Source of the DNA: Halorhodospira sp.
GTDB taxonomy: Bacteria > Pseudomonadota > Gammaproteobacteria > Nitrococcales > Halorhodospiraceae
Direction: 5' to 3'
Assembly: GCA_007121755.1 (NCBI GenBank)
Contig: SKJZ01000231.1
Location: 1 to 8,744, forward strand
Length of the DNA: 8,744 bases
Part shown: positions 1-6,672 of the stretch, piece after piece
How positions within the stretch are numbered: position 1 is the stretch's first letter
Layout: every line of letters begins with the position of its first letter
Translations under genes and position numbers: made by a program
The notes under the pieces: generated by a model
Seen by the model: the letters and a program-made list of their open reading frames with translations, nothing else
What the model was told of the DNA's origin: nothing
Database searches by the model: none

Positions 1-1
1 C

Positions 2-991
2 TGCCCCTCCGGTGTGGAGTACCACCGGCTGGTCGATCTCGGGCGCCGCCTGGTGGAGGAACAGGCCCCCAGGCCGTTCTCGCCGCTGCGCTGGGCCTTG
101 AAGCGGTTCGTCCCCCAACGGGGGTTCATGAGTATTGTGGTGGGCGCCGCCCGGCTTCTTCCCGCCGCTTGGCGGCCCAAGACGGTCCCGCCCACGGGAG
201 GACGTCCGGAGCGGTTACCGCCGGTTCGCCACCGGCGCCGGATGGTCGCCCTCCAGGGGTGCGTGCAACCCGCCACGGCCCCCTCCATCCACCCCGCCAC
301 GGTCCGATTGCTCGACCGGCTCGGCATCGGGATCACACCGACCGGCGACGGCTGCTGCGGCGCGGTGGATCTCCATCTGGGCGACGAGGAGACGGCCCGG
401 CGGCGGGCCCGCGCTAATATCGACGCTTGGTGGCCGGAGATCGACGCCGGGGCCGAAGCGGTGGTGGTCCACGCCAGCGGTTGCGGGGTGATGGTCAAGG
501 AGTACGGCCGGCTGCTAGCCGACGACCCGGAGTACGCCGAGCGGGCGGCCCGCATCGCCGAGTCGGCGGCGGACCCGGTGGAGATCCTGGAACGGGAGGC
601 GGACCGCCTAACGCCCGCGGCTGGGGCGCCCCGGCGCATCGCCTTCCACGCCCCATGCACGCTGCAACACGGCCAGCGCCTCCAAGGCCGCACCGAGCGG
701 CTGCTGAGCGGCATCGGCTTCGAATTGACCCCGGTGGCCGATCCCCACCTCTGCTGCGGCAGCGCCGGCACCTACTCGCTGCTTCAACCCGCCCTGGCGC
801 GGGAACTGCGGGACCACCGCCTCACCGCCCTGACCGGCGGCGAGCCGGAACTGATCGCCACCGCGAATATCGGCTGCCTGGGCCACCTCGCGTCGGCGAG
901 CCCGGTCCCGGTACGCCACTGGATCGAATTACTGGAAGTAGCGACGGCGACGGATCGCCCCCCACTCGGCAACAAGGGTGTCCGGCGATAA
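2..991 (+). CDS. glcF: Glycolate oxidase iron-sulfur subunit GlcF, 5' end outside the window
   Basis: GlcF is the iron-sulfur subunit of the membrane-associated glycolate oxidase GlcDEF, which oxidises glycolate to glyoxylate. It passes electrons from the flavoprotein subunits GlcD and GlcE towards the respiratory chain. The reading frame is open at the window edge: the first residues read CPSGVEY, which fits the last cysteine of the second N-terminal ferredoxin-type cluster. The GTG at 14 is therefore an internal Val and not the start. About 329 residues are visible. They include the two CCG-type cysteine motifs, GDGCCGAVD and HLCCGSAGTY, each preceded by a family motif (LQGCVQP and HAPCTLQH). 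The stretches NIDAWWPEI, ASGCG.MVKEYG, TANIGC and VRHWIELLE also match E. coli GlcF as I remember it. The gene ends with TAA and converges on orn with a 19-bp gap. glcD and glcE are expected upstream, outside the window. The assignment is firm. Confidence 0.95.
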   Translation, partial: CPSGVEYHRLVDLGRRLVEEQAPRPFSPLRWALKRFVPQRGFMSIVVGAARLLPAAWRPKTVPPTGGRPERLPPVRHRRRMVALQGCVQPATAPSIHPATVRLLDRLGIGITPTGDGCCGAVDLHLGDEETARRRARANIDAWWPEIDAGAEAVVVHASGCGVMVKEYGRLLADDPEYAERAARIAESAADPVEILEREADRLTPAAGAPRRIAFHAPCTLQHGQRLQGRTERLLSGIGFELTPVADPHLCCGSAGTYSLLQPALARELRDHRLTALTGGEPELIATANIGCLGHLASASPVPVRHWIELLEVATATDRPPLGNKGVRR

Positions 992-993
992 CA

Positions 994-1028
994 CTGCAGC
1001 CGTCCCCGCATCAGGCGGGCATCTGCAG
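994..1028. terminator. Two-stage hairpin between convergent glcF and orn
   Basis: An outer pair of CTGCAG (994-999 and 1023-1028) encloses an inner GC stem, CCCGC at 1005-1009 with GCGGG at 1015-1019 and a 5-nt loop. The orn stop codon lies across the loop. The position between two converging stop codons fits a shared bidirectional terminator. There is no T-run on either side, so an intrinsic terminator is only a weak call. Confidence 0.3.
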
Positions 1029-1562
1029 AAACTCCCTGCGATAGTGCCGCAGCTCTTCGATCGAGTCGCGGATATCGTCCATGGCCAGATGGTTGCCGCC
1101 CTTGCGCACTCCGTTGGCAACTTCCGGGGCCCACCGTTTGGCCAACTCCTTGAGGGTCGAGACATCGATGTGGCGGTAGTGGAAAAACGCCTCCAACTCC
1201 GGCATCCACCGGGCCAGAAAGCGGCGGTCCTGACAGATGCTGTTGCCGCACATCGGAGAGACCTGGGGCGGCACGTGTGCATTGAGGAATTCAAGGGTAC
1301 GCGCCTCGGCCTCCGCCTCACTGACCGCGCTGGCGCGCACCCGCTCGACCAACCCCGACCGCCCGTGTTGCCGCGTATTCCACTCATCCATGCCGCGCAG
1401 GATCTCGGCTTGCTGGTGGATCGCCATGATCGGACCTTCAGCCACCGGATCAAGGTTGCTGTCGGTGACCAGGGTCGCGATTTCGATAATCCGATCGTGA
1501 GTCGGGTCGAGGCCCGTCATCTCCAGATCGATCCAGATCAGATTCCACTCCGAGTAACTCAT
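1011..1562 (-). CDS. orn: Oligoribonuclease (3'-5' nanoRNase, DEDDh family)
   Basis: Orn degrades 2-5 nt RNAs to mononucleotides in the cytoplasm. It finishes mRNA decay and clears pGpG, the linear breakdown product of cyclic di-GMP. The 183-residue length is typical. The DEDDh catalytic set is complete and falls at the same numbers as in E. coli Orn: D12 and E14 in IDLEMTG, D112 in CGNSICQDRRF, H158 and D163 in GNHLAMDDIRDSI. Y129, the family's tyrosine in the active-site region, is also present. The ATG at 1562 has a purine-rich AGAGGG four bases upstream. The gene lies 114 bp downstream of motB on the same strand and may have its own promoter in that gap. In Pseudomonas the order is motA, motB, rsgA, orn; here rsgA is missing between motB and orn. 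The assignment is very secure. Confidence 0.97.
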   Translation of the reverse strand: MSYSEWNLIWIDLEMTGLDPTHDRIIEIATLVTDSNLDPVAEGPIMAIHQQAEILRGMDEWNTRQHGRSGLVERVRASAVSEAEAEARTLEFLNAHVPPQVSPMCGNSICQDRRFLARWMPELEAFFHYRHIDVSTLKELAKRWAPEVANGVRKGGNHLAMDDIRDSIEELRHYRREFLQMPA

Positions 1563-1610
1563 CCCACCCTCTACCGCATCGTCTCAGCCCGGCCCGGCCC
1601 ACCCAAGCCT

Positions 1611-1639
1611 TGTATCAATGGCAACACCGATCCAGTCTA
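1611..1639 (-). promoter_or_regulatory. Possible sigma70-type promoter of orn
   Basis: Read on the minus strand, TAGACT (1639-1634, four of six matches to the -35 consensus) and GATACA (1616-1611, three of six) are separated by exactly 17 bp. A start near 1604 would give orn a leader of about 40 nt. The match is weak and rests on the consensus alone. The motB-orn gap holds nothing else I recognise except a run of GGCCC repeats near 1588-1600. Confidence 0.25.
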
Positions 1640-1676
1640 GCAGTTCGGATAGTGGCGTGAGGACCGGGACCAAGCA

Positions 1677-2792
1677 TCAATCGGGCCACGGACGGCGCTG
1701 GCGCTCCTCGGGGGTCAGCAACTCAACACCGCCATCCAACCGCGGGGGCGCTTCATCCCCCGGTTCGAAAACCTGAGGCGCTTCATCCTCCGGTGGCGCC
1801 GGTTCCGGTTCGGGGACAGGCCCCGGCTCCGGAGACGGCTCCGGAGACGGCTCCGGCTCGGGGACCGCCTCCGTCTCGCGGGGCGGCCTGGCCTGTTCGC
1901 GCTCAAGGCGCTCTTCCGGGGTCAGCAAGTCGATCCTGTCGGGCTCCAACCGTTCCAGGCCGGCATCCACATCGGGCATGCGCTCGCGCTCGGCGATCGC
2001 CTCCATCGCCGAGCGGCTCATCAACAGTATGGAGATCCTCCGGTTCACCGCCGCGTACGGATCGTCGCCGTCGAAAGGCACAGTGTCGGCGTAGCCGACA
2101 ATCTGCCCGAAACGCCCCCCGCCCAGTCCGGCCTCCAACAGCACCCGACGGGCGCTGTGGGCGCGGTCGGTGGAGAGATCCCAGTTATCGTAATCGGTCC
2201 GGTCGACGAAAGCGCGGGCATCGGTATGGCCGGAAATGCTGATCGGATTCTCTACTTCACCCAGAACGCCCCCCAGGCGGAGCAGGATCTCGCGGGCGAA
2301 ATCGTGCAACCGGGCGCTTCCCAGATCGAACATCGGGCGATTTTCCCGGTCCAGCAACTGAATACGGAGACCGTCGTCGGTTACGTCCAACGTAATCTGG
2401 TCGTGATGCTCGTCGAACCCGGGCTCCTCCGTGAGCGCATCGTAGACCGCATCGGCGATGTCATACATCTCTTCCTGGTCGAGCCACTCTTCGGTCGTGA
2501 TCGGGATATCGCCCATCTCGAGCGGGGTATCGGCGCCGCCCTCCAGATCGATCACCGTGGGAACACCGCCGACGGGGCCGCGCTCGACCAGCGTGGGGTC
2601 GCGAAAGTAATCCCCCACCGCGATGCGCGCCTCTTCATCGGCCGCCGCCAGGAGCCAAAGGACCAGCATGATCGCGAAGAGCGCCGTCATAAAGTCGGCA
2701 AACGCGATCTTCCAGGAGCCGCCGTGGTGTTCCTCGCCGTGCTTCTTGACCCGCTTGATGATAATGGGGCGGGTCTTGTTCTCATCGACCAT
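1677..2792 (-). CDS. motB: Flagellar motor stator protein MotB
   Basis: MotB pairs with MotA to form the stator that conducts ions and drives flagellar rotation, and it anchors the stator to peptidoglycan. The 371-residue protein has a basic N-terminus (IIIKRVKKHGEEHHGGSWK) and one transmembrane helix at about 31-49. Its AFADFMTAL motif holds the ion-binding Asp at D33 (E. coli D32). The periplasmic OmpA-like peptidoglycan-binding domain spans about 135-260 and has LRIQLLDRENRPMF, SISGHTDAR, STDRAHSARR and AVNRRISIL. The protein is about 60 residues longer than E. coli MotB. The extra part is a C-terminal tail (about 270-371) rich in Pro and Glu, with SPEP repeats and the motif LLTPEER present twice (289-295 and 359-365). 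The start lies 15 bp after the motA stop. No good ribosome binding site is visible there, so translation may be coupled to motA. The linker and tail are very acidic. Whether the ion is H+ or Na+ cannot be told from this sequence. Confidence 0.95.
   Translation of the reverse strand: MVDENKTRPIIIKRVKKHGEEHHGGSWKIAFADFMTALFAIMLVLWLLAAADEEARIAVGDYFRDPTLVERGPVGGVPTVIDLEGGADTPLEMGDIPITTEEWLDQEEMYDIADAVYDALTEEPGFDEHHDQITLDVTDDGLRIQLLDRENRPMFDLGSARLHDFAREILLRLGGVLGEVENPISISGHTDARAFVDRTDYDNWDLSTDRAHSARRVLLEAGLGGGRFGQIVGYADTVPFDGDDPYAAVNRRISILLMSRSAMEAIAERERMPDVDAGLERLEPDRIDLLTPEERLEREQARPPRETEAVPEPEPSPEPSPEPGPVPEPEPAPPEDEAPQVFEPGDEAPPRLDGGVELLTPEERQRRPWPD
1825..1854. repeat. 12-bp tandem repeat in the motB tail
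   Basis: The unit GGCTCCGGAGAC occurs twice in perfect tandem (1825-1848), followed by half a third copy. On the coding strand it encodes the tetrapeptide SPEP in the Pro/Glu-rich tail of MotB. The unit length is a multiple of three, so changes in copy number would lengthen or shorten the tail without breaking the frame. Confidence 0.7.
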
Positions 2793-2807
2793 AGCGGCGC
2801 CCCGGGG

Positions 2808-3683
2808 CTACTCCTCCTGCGTCGGCTGGTTGCCCACGCCCTTGACGTGATTCTCCAACTCGAAAAAGCTCGGGCGTTCAGCCTCGTACATCGCCTTGCG
2901 GCCAAACTCCACGGCCACTACAGGCTTATAGCCGTTGAGCACGGCCAGAAGGGTCAGCTTGATGGTCTCGAGGAACTTGGTCTTCTCGCGGGCCCGGTGT
3001 TTCATCGCCTGACTGATGGGGCCGATGGCGGCGTAACCGGCCAAAATACCGATAAATGTGCCGACCAGCGCGGCGGCCACCAAGCTGCCGATCTGCATGA
3101 TATCGGCATCCAGATACCCCAACGCGATGACCACGCCCAGCAATGCGGCGATGATACCGAAGCCGGGCATCGCGTCCGCCACATTAGCGACCGCCGCGGC
3201 GGGGAGTTCCGCCTCCTGATGGTGGGTCTCCAGTTCCACATCCATCAGGTTCTCCATCTCGAACGGGTTCATGTTCCCGCCGATCATTAACCGGAGATAG
3301 TCACAGAGGAACTCCAACGCCGCATGATCGTTAAGGATGCGTGGATAGGCCTGAAAGATCTCGCTCTCGTGGGGGTTGTCGACATCGTCCTCAATGGAGA
3401 GCAAACCGTCTCGCTGGGCGCGCTGCAGGATCTCGTAGAGCAGCGCCAACAGATCCATGTAGTGCTCCTTGCCGTAAGGCGCGCCTCCCAAGATCTTCGG
3501 CACCGTCGCGATGACATCGCGAATCACCTTCATCGGGTTCGCGATAATGAACCCGCCGGTGGCCGCGCCGAAGATGATCAACAGCTCGTAAGGCTGCCAG
3601 AGCACTTGCAGATTCCCCCCGTGGCCGACATAGCCGACCAGCACGGAGAATGCGACCACCAACAAGCCTACAATCAGCAGCAT
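2808..3683 (-). CDS. motA: Flagellar motor stator protein MotA
   Basis: MotA is the inner-membrane stator subunit that surrounds MotB and pushes on the rotor protein FliG. The 291-residue protein aligns without gaps to E. coli MotA over its first 110 residues. Four membrane helices are visible at about 2-20, 31-49, 171-190 and 201-222. The cytoplasmic loop contains YMDLLALLYE, NP.ESEIF..YPRIL and the rotor-facing E98. The channel prolines P173 (in AMPGFGI) and P222 (in IGPIS) are both present. The rotor-facing Arg at E. coli position 90 is Gln here, with Arg at 88 and 91 instead. The ATG at 3683 has AGGG five bases upstream. motB follows after 15 bp, so the two form an operon. The promoter should lie in the 155-bp divergent region upstream, but I could not find a convincing sigma28 site there. 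Confidence 0.96.
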   Translation of the reverse strand: MLLIVGLLVVAFSVLVGYVGHGGNLQVLWQPYELLIIFGAATGGFIIANPMKVIRDVIATVPKILGGAPYGKEHYMDLLALLYEILQRAQRDGLLSIEDDVDNPHESEIFQAYPRILNDHAALEFLCDYLRLMIGGNMNPFEMENLMDVELETHHQEAELPAAAVANVADAMPGFGIIAALLGVVIALGYLDADIMQIGSLVAAALVGTFIGILAGYAAIGPISQAMKHRAREKTKFLETIKLTLLAVLNGYKPVVAVEFGRKAMYEAERPSFFELENHVKGVGNQPTQEE

Positions 3684-3838
3684 GTTTGCCCTACTTCCAA
3701 CCGGCTCTCAATCAATACGGACCGCGGCGGACTCGCCGACAGACTATTTCCCTCTGCCGCGGTATGGTAACCATTACGGGGGCGCATTGGCAGCCCGAGG
3801 ATTTTCCTTTGCCGACGCAGTATGCCTAGAATGCTGCC
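3684..3838. promoter_or_regulatory. Divergent intergenic region between motA and the HDOD gene
   Basis: Both genes should be driven from these 155 bp. The region holds an 8-bp inverted repeat, ACCGCGGC (3721-3728) and GCCGCGGT (3756-3763). A small hairpin CGGCG-GACT-CGCCG (3725-3738) overlaps its left arm. A compact palindrome ATGGT-A-ACCAT (3764-3774) directly follows the right arm and could be an operator. Towards the HDOD gene, TAGAAT (3827-3832) resembles a -10 box. It sits so close to the ATG at 3839 that the transcript would be leaderless or nearly so, and its -35 is poor. No clear flagellar sigma28 site was found on the motA strand. Confidence 0.35.
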
Positions 3839-5299
3839 ATGAGCACATTCGGGAGCACGCGACGACTTATCGAATGGGTGGAAGCCCTCGACGGCATTAA
3901 ACTGCCTCGTATGCCCCGCCACACCCTGGACGTCGACCTCGACGCCCGGCGCTTGGCCGAACAGATCTACGCCGACCCGGCCCTCGTCCTCTCTATGATC
4001 CGTCATATCAACTCCCGTTCCCGGCGCCATATGGACAGCCGGCTGCACAGCATGGAAGAGGCTGTCATCCTCTGCGGCGCCAACGGCGTCCAACAAGTGG
4101 CGGATAGCCTACCATCAGCCCAGTCGGCACTCACGAAAAAACGCTACCGGGGTTACTTACTAACTTGTGAACGGGCGGTCCACGCCGCGTGCCAGGCGCG
4201 CCTTTGGGCTGGCCGGCTGGCCGACATGCTCCCCAATGAGGTCTTTACCGGGACGTTGTTGCGGCACACCGCCGAATTGGCGATGTGGGCCCACCCGGAA
4301 GGCGTCATGGAGCTGATCCGGGAGATCGCTCCCGATCCAACTTACACGACGGACGCCGAGTACGTGACCCTCGGCTTCACCCTGGGCGAACTGAACAGTG
4401 CCCTGGCCAAGGAGTGGCGCCTCCCTTACCTGGTTTCCGAGGCATCGCAAGGTCTGGCCGCTAACAGCCGCTCCCCCCGTAGCTGGACCGTGGGTCTGGC
4501 GACCCGCCTGGCGGCCCTGGCCCCGGCGGGGTGGAACCACGCCGAGATGATCAACGTGCGCGAGGCGTTGGGCGAACTCCTGGAGATAGAGAGCGACGAC
4601 GTCTACGAAATGATTGCCTCGGGGGCAAGGGAAGCCGCGGAGATGCTGCCGTGGCAACCGGTGACGTTCAACTCGCTGCTGCAGAAACCTGACCCCGAAA
4701 CGGCCCCGGACGAGGCGGCGCCACCGGTGACTAGCCGCGGCGGGGTCTGCCTGGCCACCCGCTGGCCGATCGTCCGGCGGATACGCAAGGAGTTGGAAAG
4801 CCGGGACTACCAGCGCAGCGCGGAGCGCCTGACGCTGAAGGCGGAGCACCGGCACAGCGAAACCGACCACGTTGCCAACTTGATTGTCACCGGCCTCTAT
4901 GACGGTCTTGGACTCAGCCGCGTGCTCTATGCTCAGATCCATGGAGACCACGAGACACTCTCTGCCTACATGCTCCGCGGAGTGGAGGGCAACCCCGTCT
5001 TCCACCGCTTCCGGGTCGATATCACGCCCGACACCCTGATCCGCGATATCTGTCAGCAACCGGCGGCCGTATGGGTCCGCCGGAGCCACTACCAAAAGCT
5101 CCAGCCACGCCTGCCGGCCGCGTTGCAGTCGCTTGCCGAGGGGCGCCCGTTCTATCTGGCCTCACTCTTCGCCGGAGATCGGATCCACGGCCTGGTCTAC
5201 GCCGACCGCCACCGCGCGGACAACGACCTCGACCAATCCAGTTTCAACGCGTTCCGGAAGTTCTGCGCCTTGGGTGCGGTGCGTCTGGCCAATCCTTAA
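3839..5299 (+). CDS. HDOD-domain signalling protein with a C-terminal GAF-like domain
   Basis: This is a soluble 486-residue protein. HDOD domains are related to HD phosphohydrolases but usually lack the catalytic pair, and they act in signalling and regulation rather than catalysis. The HDOD part spans about 20-235. It includes LPRMPRHTL, DPALVLSMIRHINS (an HDOD hallmark), SMEEAVILCGANGV and LLRHTAELAMW, where the HD metal-binding pair is missing. A Pro/Glu/Ala-rich hinge lies at about 283-298. The C-terminal part (about 300-486) ends in FYLASLFAGDRIHGLVYADR and DLDQSSFNAFRKF, which resembles the GAF-like domain of many HDOD proteins. No membrane segment or signal peptide is seen. The gene is divergent from motA and converges on hinT with a 7-bp gap. 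The ribosome binding site before ATG 3839 is weak. A role in motility or cyclic di-GMP signalling can be suggested only from its position beside motAB. Confidence 0.85.
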   Translation: MSTFGSTRRLIEWVEALDGIKLPRMPRHTLDVDLDARRLAEQIYADPALVLSMIRHINSRSRRHMDSRLHSMEEAVILCGANGVQQVADSLPSAQSALTKKRYRGYLLTCERAVHAACQARLWAGRLADMLPNEVFTGTLLRHTAELAMWAHPEGVMELIREIAPDPTYTTDAEYVTLGFTLGELNSALAKEWRLPYLVSEASQGLAANSRSPRSWTVGLATRLAALAPAGWNHAEMINVREALGELLEIESDDVYEMIASGAREAAEMLPWQPVTFNSLLQKPDPETAPDEAAPPVTSRGGVCLATRWPIVRRIRKELESRDYQRSAERLTLKAEHRHSETDHVANLIVTGLYDGLGLSRVLYAQIHGDHETLSAYMLRGVEGNPVFHRFRVDITPDTLIRDICQQPAAVWVRRSHYQKLQPRLPAALQSLAEGRPFYLASLFAGDRIHGLVYADRHRADNDLDQSSFNAFRKFCALGAVRLANP

Positions 5300-5310
5300 A
5301 CCGCGTTTAA
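5296..5310. repeat. Palindrome holding the stop codons of two convergent genes
   Basis: TTAAAC and GTTTAA form a perfect 6-bp inverted repeat around a CGC loop. The TAA of the HDOD gene (5297-5299) lies in one arm and the TAA of hinT (minus strand, 5309-5307) at the mirror position in the other. The stem is AT-rich and short, so it is weak as a terminator. No other terminator is visible between these two genes. Confidence 0.6.
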
Positions 5311-5651
5311 CCGGGCGGCCACGCCATCCGCCGTCCACCCAAGAGGTGGAGATGGAGGTGGTAGACATCCTGACCGCCGTCTCCCCCACAGTTGAACACC
5401 GTACGATAGCCGGATTCGGAGATACCCTCCTTATCGGCCACTCGGCGTGCAACCTGAAAGATTTCGCCGACCAGATCACCGTCTTCGTCCGCCATGTCGT
5501 GGAGCGTGGGGATGTGGCGGCGGGGGACCACCAACACATGGACCGGCGCCTGCGGATCGATATCCTGAAACGCCACCACACGGTCGGTCTCATGGATCAC
5601 TTTGGCCGGCAGCTCTCCAGCGACGATTTTGCAGAAAATGCAGTCGTTCAT
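5307..5651 (-). CDS. hinT: HIT-family purine nucleoside phosphoramidase (HinT)
   Basis: HinT-type proteins are small cytoplasmic dimers that hydrolyse AMP-linked phosphoramidates and similar adenylated compounds. The 114-residue protein carries the histidine triad as H98-L-H100-L-H102 in YHLHLHLLGGR. It is preceded by the substrate-binding stretch FNCGGDGGQ and ends with WPPG, as is common for this family. The N-terminus has CIFCKI (C4, C7), a Cys pair that binds zinc in some members, followed by VVAFQDIDPQAPVHVLVVP and the conserved HIPTL. The ATG at 5651 has a strong purine-rich AAGGGGAG directly upstream. It lies 54 bp downstream of recR on the same strand and may be the last gene of that transcription unit. 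The family is certain. The cellular substrate is not. Confidence 0.94.
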   Translation of the reverse strand: MNDCIFCKIVAGELPAKVIHETDRVVAFQDIDPQAPVHVLVVPRRHIPTLHDMADEDGDLVGEIFQVARRVADKEGISESGYRTVFNCGGDGGQDVYHLHLHLLGGRRMAWPPG

Positions 5652-5692
5652 CTCCCCTTCTCCCAGGTACCTATCCTGTTACAACCGGCTTC

Positions 5693-5705
5693 TCGGGGGC
5701 CCCGA
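5693..5705 (-). terminator. GC hairpin directly after recR
   Basis: TCGGGG and CCCCGA face each other around a single central base, giving a practical stem of about five pairs. It starts at the base after the recR TGA stop. The position suits a terminator or mRNA-stabilising hairpin at the end of the ybaB-recR unit. No U-run follows on the transcript, so termination would be partial at best. Confidence 0.3.
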
Positions 5706-6308
5706 TCATCCAAACTCCCGGCGCCCGGAAAACGCGTGAGAGAGAGTCCCGCGATCCACCCTCTCCAGCTCCCCGCCAACGGGCACCCCGTGAGCGATCC
5801 GGGTGGCCCGCACCCCGGCTTCCCGGGCCAACTCAAAAACGTAGTGCGCCGTAGCTTCGCCTTCCACCGTCGTGCCGGTGGCCAGGATTACCTCGGAGAC
5901 TTCCCCTTCTCCAAACCTGCCCTCCAGGCGATCCAAACCCAACTCGGCGGGGCCGACTCCGTCCAACGGCGAGAGATGCCCCCCAAGGACGAAATAGAGC
6001 CCGGCGAAGTCAGTGGCCTGCTCCAGGGCCGCCACATCCGCGGTGCTCTCGACAATGCAGAGCACCGAGCGATCCCGCCGGTCGCTGCGACAGATGGCAC
6101 AGCGCTCTTCTTCAGTAAGAACCCCGCAGTCAGCACACCGGCCGACGCTCTCCGCTGCGGATGAGAGGGCTCGGGCAAGCCGGTGGGCCGCCGAGCGATC
6201 CCGCTGCAACAGGTGCAGCGCCATGCGCTGGGCCGAGCGTGGCCCCACCCCCGGCAGTGTTTGCAACGCATCCACCAATTCGGCCAACCGTGGCGAAAAG
6301 GCGCTCAT
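5706..6308 (-). CDS. recR: Recombination mediator protein RecR
   Basis: RecR acts with RecO and RecF to load RecA onto single-stranded DNA at gaps. The 200-residue protein shows the expected order. A helix-hairpin-helix (LQTLPGVGPRSAQRMALHLL) is at about 16-34. A zinc finger has C58-C61 and C70-C73. A Toprim domain starts at LCIVEST (E87) and contains YFVLGGHLSPLDGVGP. The Walker-B-like C-terminal part reads IAHGVPVGGELERVDRGTLSHAF. In the Toprim motif the usual ATNPTVEGEA is ATGTTVEGEA here, so the Asn-Pro pair is replaced by Gly-Thr while the acidic residue remains. The gene starts 22 bp after the ybaB stop. The dnaX–ybaB–recR order is conserved in Gammaproteobacteria and fits the C-terminal DnaX domain found just upstream. 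Confidence 0.96.
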   Translation of the reverse strand: MSAFSPRLAELVDALQTLPGVGPRSAQRMALHLLQRDRSAAHRLARALSSAAESVGRCADCGVLTEEERCAICRSDRRDRSVLCIVESTADVAALEQATDFAGLYFVLGGHLSPLDGVGPAELGLDRLEGRFGEGEVSEVILATGTTVEGEATAHYVFELAREAGVRATRIAHGVPVGGELERVDRGTLSHAFSGRREFG

Positions 6309-6330
6309 GATCCGCCGCGTCTCCGCCGGG

Positions 6331-6657
6331 TCACTGGAACGGCATCTTCATCCCGAAGGGCAGACCCAGCCCCTCCGTCATCCCCGACATGCGCTCCTCG
6401 CTCATACGGCGGACCTTCTCCACCGCATCGTTGAACGCCGCGGCCACCAAATCCTCAACCATCTCCGGATCGTCTTCGAACAGCGAACGGTCGATCGAAA
6501 CCCGCCGCGCCTCCTGACGCCCGTTCATCACCACGGAGACCATGCCGGCCCCCGCCTCGCCGGTTACCTCCATGTTGGCAATCTCTTCCTGAACCTGCTG
6601 CATGTCCTGCTGAAGCTTTTGGGCCTGCTTCATCAGGTTGCCGAGTCCGCCCTTCAT
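6331..6657 (-). CDS. ybaB: YbaB/EbfC-family nucleoid-associated DNA-binding protein
   Basis: YbaB proteins are small dimers that bind DNA as part of the nucleoid. The gene is almost always placed between dnaX and recR, as here. The sequence has the family's Gly/Met-rich N-terminus (KGGLGNLMKQAQKLQ) and a coiled helix at about 8-30 (QQDMQQVQEEIANMEV). It also has TGEAGAGMVSVVMNG, IDRSLFEDDPEMVEDLVAAAF and the C-terminal PFGMKMPF. Two in-frame ATGs occur, at 6663 and 6657. I chose 6657 because the ribosome binding site GAGGG (6665-6669) stands seven bases before it and only one base before the first ATG. That gives 108 residues; the longer form would have 110. The stop of the upstream composite gene lies about 15 bp before the chosen start. 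Confidence 0.94.
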   Translation of the reverse strand: MKGGLGNLMKQAQKLQQDMQQVQEEIANMEVTGEAGAGMVSVVMNGRQEARRVSIDRSLFEDDPEMVEDLVAAAFNDAVEKVRRMSEERMSGMTEGLGLPFGMKMPFQ

Positions 6658-6664
6658 GGTCATA

Positions 6665-6669
6665 CCCTC
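6665..6669 (-). promoter_or_regulatory. Ribosome binding site deciding the ybaB start
   Basis: GAGGG on the minus strand is spaced seven bases from the ATG at 6657 and one base from the ATG at 6663. Normal spacing favours the second ATG. Confidence 0.6.
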
Positions 6670-6672
6670 AAT

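Noticed and set aside
2157..3290. Plus-strand 377-codon frame across motB and motA
   Set aside because: It is antisense to two securely identified genes, has no recognisable domain, and long antisense frames are common in high-GC DNA.
3684..3838. Sigma28 flagellar promoter for motA
   Set aside because: GCCGAC-like elements occur on the opposite strand, but no TAAA-type -35 stands at the required spacing on either strand.
4160..5095. Minus-strand 311-codon frame inside the HDOD gene
   Set aside because: It is antisense to a gene with clear HDOD motifs, and its composition is typical of shadow frames.
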